From NCBI RefSeq assembly GCF_029978005.1, contig NZ_JARKOZ010000053.1:1-46125 (forward strand): DNA of 46,125 nucleotides. The letters are read 5' to 3'. Positions 1 to 7,522 of the stretch are shown here, in pieces (the stretch's first letter is position 1; every line of letters starts with the position of its first letter). Below the pieces are notes generated by a model, which worked only from the letters and a program-made list of their open reading frames with translations, had not been told where the DNA came from and ran no database searches. Both the position numbers and the translations under genes were made by a program. This stretch comes from Solidesulfovibrio sp. Lineage in GTDB: Bacteria > Desulfobacterota > Desulfovibrionia > Desulfovibrionales > Desulfovibrionaceae.

Positions 1-52
1 AATTTCGCCTGCCGAGCCTGCCGCCTCAGCGGCGGCATCGGCAGGCGAAATT
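1..52. repeat. Long GC hairpin at window edge
   Basis: Positions 1-15 and 38-52 are perfect inverted repeats (15 bp). Inside them 19-25 pairs with 31-37, leaving a 5-nt loop and a 3-nt bulge at 16-18. Neither side has a T-run, so it is not a standard intrinsic terminator. It may end a gene lying left of the window or be a dispersed palindromic element. Confidence 0.5.
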
Positions 53-133
53 CCGCCCCCATCATCCGTCCGCTACGCGACCGGCCTCCCGGTGACCGCA
101 GCCAACTCCGCCCGCCTACGCCGCCGAGGGGGT

Positions 134-179
134 CCGGGGGGCATCATGCCCCCCGGTGGGGTTCGGGGCAAAGCCCCGA
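134..179. repeat. Paired hairpins, REP-like intergenic element
   Basis: Two consecutive hairpins lie here. The first has 11-bp perfect arms (134-144 and 146-156) around one base. The second has 7-bp arms (163-169 and 173-179) around AAA. They are 6 nt apart. A similar two-hairpin arrangement recurs at 20171-20220, which suggests a repeat family of extragenic palindromes. Family membership is inferred from architecture, not from an alignment. Confidence 0.45.
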
Positions 180-214
180 TGCGTCCATCCAGGGCGACGC
201 CATGGCCGAAAACG

Positions 215-243
215 GCTAGCGCCTCCGCCAGGGCGGGGCTAGC
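215..243 (+). promoter_or_regulatory. Stem abutting the ada/alkA start codon
   Basis: GCTAGC at 215-220 is repeated at 238-243, immediately before the ATG at 244. As GCTAGC is its own reverse complement, the two copies can pair around a 17-nt loop holding the G-rich stretch (231-238) that would serve as ribosome binding site. A five-codon reading frame (ATG at 202, TAG at 217-219) ends within the left arm. Pairing could sequester the ribosome binding site; regulation is speculation. Confidence 0.25.
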
Positions 244-1701
244 ATGTCCGGCATGTTGCTGCATCCCGACGAATGCTACAGGGCGTGGGCGGCCAGGGAC
301 ACCCGGTTCGACGGCCGGTTCTACACCGGCGTGACGTCGACGGGCATCTACTGTCGCCCCGTCTGCACGGCCAGGTTGCCGAGGCCCGAGCATTGCAGGT
401 TTTTTCCCAGCGCGGCGGCGGCCGAGGCGGCGGGGTTCCGGCCGTGTCTGCTTTGCCGTCCCGAGCGCGCGCCGGGGTTGTCGCCGGTGGAGGCGGGAGC
501 GCGTCTGGCCGACGCGGCCGCCGTGCTGATCGCCGAAGGGGCTCTGGAGGACGGCGGCCTTGCGGCGCTTGGCGAACGGCTCGGGGTGAGCGCGCGGCAC
601 TTGCGGCGCGTGTTCCGGGAGCGCTACGGGGTCGCGCCCGTGGCCTACGCCCAGACCCGGCGCTTGCTTCTGGCCAAGGCCTTGCTGACGGACACGGCCA
701 TGTCCGTGACGGACGTGGCGTACGCCAGCGGTTTTTCCAGCCTGCGGCGATTCAACGCGCTTTTCGCCAGCCGGTATCGCCTTTCGCCTTCGGCCCTGCG
801 CCGGGAGCGGGGGGAAACGGCGACGTCGCCGGATGTGGCGGTCCTGGAGCTGGGATTTCGGCCGCCGTATGATTGGCAGGGCCTGCTCGGCTTTCTCGGC
901 CCCCGGGCCGTGGCCGGCGTCGAGACGACGGAGGCGGGCTGGTATCGCCGCACGTTGCGACTGCGCCGCAGGGACCGGGCGCACGACGGCTGGCTGGCGG
1001 CGACCACGGCGGAGGGGAAAAACGCGCTTCGCCTCGAAGTTGCGGCCGGCCTGCTGCCTGTGCTGCCCATGGTGCTGGCCCGGGCGTCGCATCTTTTCGA
1101 CCTGGGTTGCGATCCCGAGGCCGTGGCCAAGGGGCTTGGGGAACTGGCGTCCGGCCACGAGGGAGTACGCCTGCCCGGCGCGGCGGACGGCTTCGAGACG
1201 GCGGTGCGGGCCATACTCGGCCAGCAGGTGACGGTCGCGGCCGCGCGCACCCTGGCCGGGCGTTTCGCGGCCGCTTTCGGCGAGCCCGTGGCCACGCCCC
1301 ACGACGGGCTGACGACGCTTTTTCCCGAGCCGGCGACCGTGGCGGAGCTCAGCCAGGACGCCGTGGCTTCCCTTGGCGTCATCGCCTCCCGGGCCCGGGC
1401 CATCATCGCTTTGGCCAGGGCCGTACGCGACGGCGGGTTGGTCCTCGCCCCCACGGCCGACCTCGGGGCGAGCCTCGACGCCCTGCGGGCCCTGCCGGGC
1501 GTGGGCGAATGGACGACCCAGTACGTGGCCATGCGCGTGCTCGGCTGGCCGGACGCCTTTCCCCATTCGGACGGGGGCGTGAAAAAGGCCCTCGCCGAGA
1601 ACGACCCGCGCCGCATCCTCGACCTGGCCGAGGCCTGGCGGCCGTGGCGGGCCTATGCCGTCATGCACCTGTGGCGGACGCTCCATGGAGGAGACGCATG
1701 A
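244..1701 (+). CDS. alkA: Ada N-terminal/AlkA fusion: methylphosphotriester sensor and 3-methyladenine DNA glycosylase
   Basis: A 485-residue DNA repair protein. Residues 1-78 match the Ada zinc domain, with C37, C41, C68 and C71 at the spacing of E. coli Ada C38/C42/C69/C72; the first is the methyl acceptor from phosphotriesters. Residues about 85-185 form an AraC-type helix-turn-helix pair, so the protein probably activates transcription once methylated. About 195-310 is an AlkA N-terminal domain. About 320-485 is an HhH-GPD glycosylase with the hairpin [11 protein letters not shown] and a following Asp (PHSD) at the place of the catalytic Asp. It lacks the O6-methylguanine methyltransferase domain of Ada, which the next gene supplies with an ATGA overlap. 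A second ATG lies at 253. Family assignment is secure; autoregulation is inferred from Ada. Confidence 0.93.
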   Translation: MSGMLLHPDECYRAWAARDTRFDGRFYTGVTSTGIYCRPVCTARLPRPEHCRFFPSAAAAEAAGFRPCLLCRPERAPGLSPVEAGARLADAAAVLIAEGALEDGGLAALGERLGVSARHLRRVFRERYGVAPVAYAQTRRLLLAKALLTDTAMSVTDVAYASGFSSLRRFNALFASRYRLSPSALRRERGETATSPDVAVLELGFRPPYDWQGLLGFLGPRAVAGVETTEAGWYRRTLRLRRRDRAHDGWLAATTAEGKNALRLEVAAGLLPVLPMVLARASHLFDLGCDPEAVAKGLGELASGHEGVRLPGAADGFETAVRAILGQQVTVAAARTLAGRFAAAFGEPVATPHDGLTTLFPEPATVAELSQDAVASLGVIASRARAIIALARAVRDGGLVLAPTADLGASLDALRALPGVGEWTTQYVAMRVLGWPDAFPHSDGGVKKALAENDPRRILDLAEAWRPWRAYAVMHLWRTLHGGDA

Positions 1702-2192
1702 TGACGCACCTTCGGTATGAAAGCGCCTTCGGCCCGATGCTGCTCGCGGCCGAGGACGGCGGGATGCTCGGGGCCTGGTTCACGGGCCAGAAACATTTTC
1801 CCTGGAAACTGGCTTTCCCCGACGCCGCGCCGCCCGACGCTGTGCTGGCGGAAGCGGCGCGCCAGCTCGACGCCTATGCCGCCGGGCAGCGCCGGACCTT
1901 CGCCCTTCCGCTTGCGCCCCGTGGCACGCCCTGGCAGCGGGCGGTCTGGCAGGCCCTGCTCGCGATTCCGTACGGCGAGACCGTCTCCTACGGCGAACTG
2001 GCGGCGCGCCTGGGTCGACCGGGCAGCGCCAGGGCCGTGGGCGCGGCCGTGGGGCGCAATCCCCTTTCGATCATCGTTCCCTGCCACCGGGTCGTGGGCG
2101 CAAGCGGCGGGCTGACCGGCTACGCCGGGGGCCTGGACCGCAAACGCGCCCTGCTGGCGCTGGAAAAGGCCCTGCCGCCGCGCGCCGGCTGA
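1698..2192 (+). CDS. ogt: Methylated-DNA--protein-cysteine S-methyltransferase
   Basis: A 164-residue suicide repair enzyme that moves the alkyl group from O6-alkylguanine to its own cysteine. The active-site motif PCHR is at 128-131 (acceptor C129), preceded by the DNA-binding helix region with a GAAVGRNP motif. The length fits Ogt proteins, which have the short N-terminal ribonuclease-like domain and no Ada part. The start at 1698 overlaps the upstream stop (ATGA) and has GGAGGAG just upstream; an adjacent ATG at 1701 is possible. Translational coupling to the Ada/AlkA fusion suggests induction by alkylation damage. No alkB is present. Confidence 0.93.
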   Translation: MMTHLRYESAFGPMLLAAEDGGMLGAWFTGQKHFPWKLAFPDAAPPDAVLAEAARQLDAYAAGQRRTFALPLAPRGTPWQRAVWQALLAIPYGETVSYGELAARLGRPGSARAVGAAVGRNPLSIIVPCHRVVGASGGLTGYAGGLDRKRALLALEKALPPRAG

Positions 2193-2349
2193 CCGGGCCT
2201 CCCCGGGTCTCGGCCGTGCAATGCGCGGCAGGCATCTTCCCCGGACAACATGCGCAGGCGTTGCGCTTTTCTGAAAAATACGAGCGCGCTTTTACGCGAC
2301 GCCGCGCGAGCGGCCGCTTTACGCCAGGACGCGGCCGCGATAGCTTGCC

Positions 2350-3015
2350 ATGATGGACATGCTCGGCGACGCTTGGCAACTTTTGCTGCGGCTCGATCTC
2401 GTGCTGGACCGGCTGACGGACGGGCTGGGGACCTGGACCTACGCGGTCATCTTCCTGGTGGTGTTCGTGGAGACGGGATTCGTGGTGACGGGCTTTCTGC
2501 CGAGCGGCACGCTGCTGTTCGCGGCGGCGGCCCTGGCGGCCCGGGGGACCCTGTCCTTCTGGCCGCTTTTTCTGGGCGGCACGGCGGCGGCCTTTCTCGG
2601 CGACCAGCTCAACTACGCCTGGGGCCGCTGGCTGCGCCGGCCGCTGGGTTCCCGGCGGCTGCCGCGGGCGCTCAAAAGCGAACAGATCGAAGCGGCGCGC
2701 CGGGCCTTCGACAAATACGGCCCCATGACCATCGTCCTGGCGCGCTACGTGCCCATGCTGCGTTCCGTGGTTCCCCTGGCGGCGGGGCTGGCCGGCATGC
2801 CCGGGCGGCGCTTCGCCTTCTACAATTTCTGCGGCAAGGTTCCCTGGACGCTGCTCTACGTCTGCGGCGGCTACTACCTGGGGCGCATCCCCTGGTTCGC
2901 CAAGCATTTCACAGCCGTGCTGCTGACGGCGGCGCTCTTTCCTTTTGTCATCGCCGGCGTCCGGGCCCTGGCGGCCGCCCTCGCCTCGCGGCGCGACAAC
3001 GATCAGCCGCGGTGA
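2350..3015 (+). CDS. DedA family integral membrane protein
   Basis: A 221-residue protein of the DedA / SNARE-associated (VTT) family, inner-membrane proteins linked to lipid carrier flipping and membrane homeostasis. Hydrophobic segments lie at about 30-52, 55-85, 135-165 and 185-210. The family signatures are visible: ETGFVVTGFLPSGT near residue 38, an Arg-containing RYVPMLRS segment with AAGLAGM, and the FYNFCGKVPWTLLY stretch. Three closely spaced ATGs (2350, 2353, 2359) leave the start uncertain, and the ribosome binding site is weak. The 3' end overlaps the convergent glycosyltransferase by 13 bases. The 157 bases between ogt and this gene show no confident element. Confidence 0.9.
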   Translation: MMDMLGDAWQLLLRLDLVLDRLTDGLGTWTYAVIFLVVFVETGFVVTGFLPSGTLLFAAAALAARGTLSFWPLFLGGTAAAFLGDQLNYAWGRWLRRPLGSRRLPRALKSEQIEAARRAFDKYGPMTIVLARYVPMLRSVVPLAAGLAGMPGRRFAFYNFCGKVPWTLLYVCGGYYLGRIPWFAKHFTAVLLTAALFPFVIAGVRALAAALASRRDNDQPR

Positions 3016-3719
3016 AAGAGGCCGAAGCGGGCGATCCACCAGAAGGCGGCCAGGCCGTCACGCCAGCCGATCTTTTTGCCTTCCTCATAGGTGCGGCCGT
3101 AATAGGATACCGGCACCTCGTAGATGCGCGCCCGCAGCCGAGCCACCTTGGCCGTCAGTTCCGGCTCCACGCCGAAGCGGTCGCTCTGGATGCGGATCTT
3201 GCGCAGGATCTCCGTGCGAAAGACCTTGTAGCAGACTTCCATGTCGGAAAGGTTGATGTCGTTGAGCATGTTGGAAAGCAGCGTCAGGGTCTTATTGGCC
3301 ACGGAGTGCCAGAAGTAGAGCACCCTATGCGGCCCGCCCAAAAAGCGCGAGCCGAAGACCACGTCGGCCTTGCCCGCGTAGATGGGGGCGAGCAGGACCG
3401 GGTAGTCGTCGGGATCGTATTCCAGGTCCGCGTCCTGGACGAGCACCACGTCGCCCATGGCGGCGGCGAAGCCGGTGCGAAGCGCCGCGCCCTTGCCCTG
3501 GTTTTGCTCGTGCAGCAGCACGCGGATGCGGTCCGTGCCGTCCAGCCCCTGCAAATAGGACCGGCTGCCGTCGGTGGAAGCGTCGTCCACCAGCACCACT
3601 TCCCAGGTTTCCGGCCGGGCCAGCACCTTGGCCAGCACCGTCGGCAGGGTCTGCATTTCGTTGTAGACGGGGATGACGACGCTGACGCGAAGCGTCGGAT
3701 CGGACGGCGTGACGTGCAT
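3003..3719 (-). CDS. Family 2 glycosyltransferase, polyprenyl-phosphate mannose/glucose synthase-like
   Basis: A 238-residue cytoplasmic or membrane-associated transferase. The GT-A fold is shown by VVIPVYNE at 14-21, a DDAST loop at 45-49, and the metal-binding DADLEYDP at 96-103. The C-terminal part (MEVCYKVFR, FGVEPELTAK, a YYGR motif) resembles dolichyl-phosphate mannose synthases, which charge a lipid carrier with a sugar from a nucleotide donor. It has no C-terminal membrane segments, unlike GtrB-type enzymes. The start at 3719 has GGAG upstream; an earlier in-frame start would overlap the preceding gene. It lies 17 bases after the AOR-aldolase stop and is probably cotranscribed. The substrate is not determinable. 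Confidence 0.9.
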   Translation of the reverse strand: MHVTPSDPTLRVSVVIPVYNEMQTLPTVLAKVLARPETWEVVLVDDASTDGSRSYLQGLDGTDRIRVLLHEQNQGKGAALRTGFAAAMGDVVLVQDADLEYDPDDYPVLLAPIYAGKADVVFGSRFLGGPHRVLYFWHSVANKTLTLLSNMLNDINLSDMEVCYKVFRTEILRKIRIQSDRFGVEPELTAKVARLRARIYEVPVSYYGRTYEEGKKIGWRDGLAAFWWIARFGLFHRG

Positions 3720-3736
3720 GCGGAGACTCCGGTTCT

Positions 3737-6604
3737 TCAGGCTTGTTCGAGGCCGAGCGCCTCGAAATAACAGGCGCGGCAACGGGTTTCAATGGCGCAC
3801 AGGTCGGCCAGGGCGTCGCGGAAATCGTGGCGGCCCATGGTGAACACGCCATGGCCGAGCACCACCACGCCGCGCCGCCCGGCCAGGGCCGGGGGCATGG
3901 TGTGGACCAGGCCGCGCGGGCCACAGCCCACCTCGCCCGGCACGATGGGTATGTCGTCCACGAAGCGGGAACGGTCGCAGTCCACGTGGCAGGAATCGCG
4001 CCTGGGGCAGAAATCGCTGTCGGCGCAGTCCATGGACATGATGACCGCGAACTTGGGGTGGCCGTGGAGAATGGCCCGGCGCGGGTCCCGGGCGATGAGG
4101 GCGGCGTGGGCCGAGAGTTCGCTCGAGGCGGTGAGCCCGGCGCAGGACGAGCCATCGAGCGGGCACAGGTCGATGGCCCCTTCCAGGGCGTCCAGGGCGC
4201 TTCCGGTCTGGCTTATGGCCAGCACGCCGTCCAGATTGCAGGAAATGTTGCCGAAAACGGAATCGACCAGTCCCAGGTCCACGGTGGCCCGGCCGGCCTG
4301 GGTCATGGCGGCAAGGGCCGTGCCGCTGTCGGGAAACGGCCCCTCGGCCAGGGGCGGCACGGCCGCGGGCGCGGGCGGCAGGGCGCGCACGGCGGCCTCG
4401 AAGGCGGCCAGGCGGGCGGCGTCCGGGGAGCCGGCGCGGTGGGCGGCCAGATGGTCGGCGAAAAATTTGACGAACCCGGCAAAGGCCACGGAGGAGACGG
4501 TGACGAAGGCCTGCTCGGGCGAGAGCGCGCCGTGGGCCAGGATGCCGAAGCCCGGCAGGTAGGCTCCCTTGCGCCGGGACAGGGCGGCGGCGGCGGCCTC
4601 GGGCCGGGGAGCCTCCACCACGGGGATGTCGTGGAAGAAGGTGCGCGTCTCGCAGTCCCGGGGCCGGATGGCCGGGGCCTCGCGGGCGGCCAGGTATTCG
4701 AGGACGGCGCGGTAGGGCTCGGCCGGGGGGACGAGCATGAGGCAGGCCACGCCCAGACGCGCGGCCGTCTCGGCCAGGAAGGCGTTGAGGGGAAAGTCCT
4801 GCCGGGAAAAGCTCGCCCCCTCGTCCAGGCAGACGATGGCCGCCTGCCCCGGGGCGCACAGCCCCGCCCGGGCCAGGCGCTCGGCGAAACGCCCGGTCAG
4901 GGCGTCCACCGGAGCCGGCGCGGCGGCCGGCGCGACGACGGCGGCCCCCTCCCCGCGCAGGCGGCGGTACTTGTCCCGGGCGGCCAGAAAGGCCCGGCGA
5001 TCCAGCGGCGGCACGACGATGCCGTCGCCGGCCGTGCCCGGGTGGGCGAAGAAGCATTCCGGCAGGTCGTCGGCCGATGCGTCCAGGCCCTGGAGCCTCT
5101 GTTGCGCCCGCTCGCGGCGCACCGCCCCCTCGCCCAAGGCGGCCAGGTCGCCGGCCGAGACGGCCTCGCCCGTGACGGCGCAAAGGGCCAGCGCCCATTC
5201 CTCCAGGGTCACGGCCAGGGAAAGGAAGGCACAGCCGCCAAGGCTCTGGGCGGCGGCCAGGGCGTTTTCGCCGAGCGCCACGGCCCGGGCCTTGCCCTCG
5301 AAAGTGAAACGGTCCGTGGCCACGGGCTTTCGCAGCAGTTCGTGGGCCAGACAGCCGCCGCGCCAGGGATCGGGGCCGCCCGTCCCCACGGCCAGGGACA
5401 GGGACAGGCCGCAAGCCCCGCGCGGATCGAAGGCCGGAAGCGGCACGCCCTTGACGGCCAGACGCAAGCAGGCCTCGATCTCCCGGCCCAAGGCGTCGCC
5501 GGCGGCCAGGGCGGCAAGCCCTTCGCGCACCAGGGCGGCGTCCGGGGCGATGGCCCGGCCCGTGCCCCAGGCGGCGAGGCAGGCGGCCGCACCGGCCGGG
5601 TCCAGGCCCTGGTCCAGGCAGAACCAGCGAGCCTCCACGGCAAGTTTCGGATCGGCCAGCCCCAGCAGGGCCGTGAAATGGGAGAGCGCGTCCGCGTCGG
5701 GCAAGAGCCGCCCGGCCGCGTCCAGCCGGCGGCAGGGCACGGGGCAGCCCGGGCAGGAAACGCCGCGGACGCCCTGGCCTTTGCCGAGGGCCGGGGCGTT
5801 GACCAGGGCCGTGGCCGGGAAAAAGGTGGCCCGGAAATCGTTGGTCGGCTGCATGCGCCGGCCGTGGGTCAGGTCGACCAGGGCGGCCGTGCCGTGACTG
5901 CCGAAGCCGCAGGGGCCGGCCAGGGCCGGCGAGGCGGCGATGAGGCGGTCCATGGCGGCCCGGGCCCGCGCGAGGCCCTCGGGGTCGGCGACGGCCACGC
6001 CGCCCGTGCCGAAAACGGCCACGTAAACGAGGTTTTTCGCGGCCAGGGCCAATCCTGCCCCGGTCGGTCCGGCGTCGTGCCAGCGGTCGGCCACGACCGT
6101 GGCCAGACCCGCGCCGGCCCGGGCGGCCGGCCCGCAGACCAGGGCCGCGTCAAAGGAAGACAGGGCGTCGAAAAGGGCCGGGACGGGCAGTTCGGCCAAT
6201 TCCCCGGCCGGGACCAGGCGGGCCTCGCCGTCTTCCAGGCACAGGCCGACGGGCTCCGGGGCGCGTCCGGTAACGACCACGGCCGCGAGGCCGGCCCGGG
6301 CCAGGGCGTGGCCCAGGCCGCCGCCCAGGGAGGCGACGGCCGGGCCGCCCGTGCGCGGCGAGAAAAAGGCCAGGGAGAGGTGGCCGCAGCCCGGCAGGTC
6401 GCAACCGGCAAGGGCCCCGGCCGCCAGGCACAGCGGCGCGCCGGGGTCGTCCCAGGCAAGGCGCGCCGGCGCGTCGCAAAGGGCCGTGGCCAGGGCCCGG
6501 CCGCCGCGCTGGCGCGAAAGGAGCAGCGGCGGGGCGGCCTCGCGGCGCACGGCGGCGGCGGCGAGATCGACGCGCAAAACGGCGGGAACGGGGCGTGGGG
6601 GCAT
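3737..6604 (-). CDS. Fusion of aldehyde:ferredoxin oxidoreductase with class II aldolase/adducin domain
   Basis: A 955-residue two-enzyme fusion. Residues 8-550 follow the AOR family (tungsten or molybdenum bis-pterin and one [4Fe-4S]): the N-terminal domain with a GGGLGHALARAG stretch, the cluster ligands C284, C287, C291, and distal C458. Residues about 765-945 are a class II aldolase/adducin domain with FGNISC at 784-789 and the zinc set seen in fuculose-phosphate aldolase: E829, H847, H849, H918. Residues about 660-720 look like a second, degenerate aldolase C-half (H691-G692). Between H849 and H918 lies a cysteine-rich insert (C860, C866, C872, C876). The ATG at 6604 has AAGGAG upstream. 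I see no stop or frameshift between the parts. The pairing suggests an aldolase producing or consuming an aldehyde that AOR oxidises, but this is inference. Confidence 0.85.
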   Translation of the reverse strand: MPPRPVPAVLRVDLAAAAVRREAAPPLLLSRQRGGRALATALCDAPARLAWDDPGAPLCLAAGALAGCDLPGCGHLSLAFFSPRTGGPAVASLGGGLGHALARAGLAAVVVTGRAPEPVGLCLEDGEARLVPAGELAELPVPALFDALSSFDAALVCGPAARAGAGLATVVADRWHDAGPTGAGLALAAKNLVYVAVFGTGGVAVADPEGLARARAAMDRLIAASPALAGPCGFGSHGTAALVDLTHGRRMQPTNDFRATFFPATALVNAPALGKGQGVRGVSCPGCPVPCRRLDAAGRLLPDADALSHFTALLGLADPKLAVEARWFCLDQGLDPAGAAACLAAWGTGRAIAPDAALVREGLAALAAGDALGREIEACLRLAVKGVPLPAFDPRGACGLSLSLAVGTGGPDPWRGGCLAHELLRKPVATDRFTFEGKARAVALGENALAAAQSLGGCAFLSLAVTLEEWALALCAVTGEAVSAGDLAALGEGAVRRERAQQRLQGLDASADDLPECFFAHPGTAGDGIVVPPLDRRAFLAARDKYRRLRGEGAAVVAPAAAPAPVDALTGRFAERLARAGLCAPGQAAIVCLDEGASFSRQDFPLNAFLAETAARLGVACLMLVPPAEPYRAVLEYLAAREAPAIRPRDCETRTFFHDIPVVEAPRPEAAAAALSRRKGAYLPGFGILAHGALSPEQAFVTVSSVAFAGFVKFFADHLAAHRAGSPDAARLAAFEAAVRALPPAPAAVPPLAEGPFPDSGTALAAMTQAGRATVDLGLVDSVFGNISCNLDGVLAISQTGSALDALEGAIDLCPLDGSSCAGLTASSELSAHAALIARDPRRAILHGHPKFAVIMSMDCADSDFCPRRDSCHVDCDRSRFVDDIPIVPGEVGCGPRGLVHTMPPALAGRRGVVVLGHGVFTMGRHDFRDALADLCAIETRCRACYFEALGLEQA

Positions 6605-6712
6605 GGGGCTCCTTGTCGCGTCGGGCAAGGTGCGGAAGTAGCAGATGCGCCAAAACGAGGCAACGCGCCGCGCCGGCCTAAACCTCGGCGCGTTTCGGCC
6701 GATGAGACGGAC

Positions 6713-7522
6713 ATGCAGATCGGTTCCCTCGGACAATCCACCGACGCGCTCGCGACGCTTCTGCCCCAAGCCCAGGCCGACGGCCACGGGCTCAAGCTCG
6801 GCCGCTACTCCCAGGCCGACGACACAACCACCGCCGCCCCCTCGCTCAACCTCTCGAGCAGCACCTCGGACGTGTTCGCCGCCGACATCCTGGAAAAGCT
6901 CCAGGCGGCCCAGACGGCCAGCAACGCCGGGGCCCTGGCCGCCGGCGGCGCGGCCGGGGACCTCCAGCAGTCCTTGGCGGAAACCATCGACTACGTGCGC
7001 GAAAAGCACGGCGACGCCGCCGCCACGGCGGTCATGGGCATCATCGTCAAGGGCGTGGGCGACGGCTCGGGCGGCGAGGACGCCCTGGGCAATGCGCTCG
7101 TCTCCTCGCTCAAATTCATCGACCGCAACTTCGGCGTCTCCTCGGGCGACGCGGCCATCGCCAAGTTCAACGGCGCGCTCAACGACGCGGTCAACGGCTA
7201 CTTCCAGAACGGCCACGACGAGCTGTTCTACGCCTCGGACGGCACGGGCGGCGCGACGAGCGACATCCAGAACACCCTGTCCGCGACCATCGCCGACGTG
7301 GCCGACAAGTTCGGCAAGGACACGGCCGAGGCCGTGTCCGACCTCATGACGCAAAGCCTCCAGGAAACCGGGGTCAACCGCCAGGGGCTCGGCATGGCCC
7401 TGGACGCGGCCGACGCCTATCTCACGGACCAGTACGGCGCGTCGGCCGGATTGGGCCAGGCGCTCCTGGCCAGCGACGCCCCCCTCCTGCCCAAAGGCTC
7501 CCTCGTGAACGTGACGGCCTAG
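6713..7522 (+). CDS. Hypothetical protein with a duplicated ~60-residue module
   Basis: A 269-residue, Ala/Asp/Gly-rich, cysteine-free protein that I do not recognise. Two segments, about 83-145 and 184-246, are clearly related: each begins D-[LI]-Q-x-[ST]-L-x-x-T-I, continues with a helix ending in K-x-G, then x-x-x-A-x-A-V, and ends with a Tyr/Phe-x-D motif before G-[AV]-S. The modules are 101 residues apart. There is no signal peptide or membrane segment. The composition resembles secreted or flagellar-associated proteins, but that is weak. It is divergent from the AOR fusion (108 bases between starts), and its last 4 bases overlap the convergent methyltransferase. The ribosome binding site before 6713 is poor, so the start is moderately certain. 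Confidence 0.75.
   Translation: MQIGSLGQSTDALATLLPQAQADGHGLKLGRYSQADDTTTAAPSLNLSSSTSDVFAADILEKLQAAQTASNAGALAAGGAAGDLQQSLAETIDYVREKHGDAAATAVMGIIVKGVGDGSGGEDALGNALVSSLKFIDRNFGVSSGDAAIAKFNGALNDAVNGYFQNGHDELFYASDGTGGATSDIQNTLSATIADVADKFGKDTAEAVSDLMTQSLQETGVNRQGLGMALDAADAYLTDQYGASAGLGQALLASDAPLLPKGSLVNVTA

Noticed and set aside
202-219. Five-codon frame as a real leader peptide gene
   Set aside because: No ribosome binding site of note and no repeated regulatory codon; kept only as a weak observation.
3743-6712. Very long plus-strand open frame opposite the AOR fusion
   Set aside because: It is low-complexity Gly/Gln/Ala/Arg-rich sequence typical of antisense frames in GC-rich genes; only its last part from 6713 has gene-like composition and repeats.
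6605-6712. Sigma54-type promoter (TGGC...TGC) between the AOR fusion and the 6713 gene
   Set aside because: The GG and GC elements are too close together for the -24/-12 spacing.
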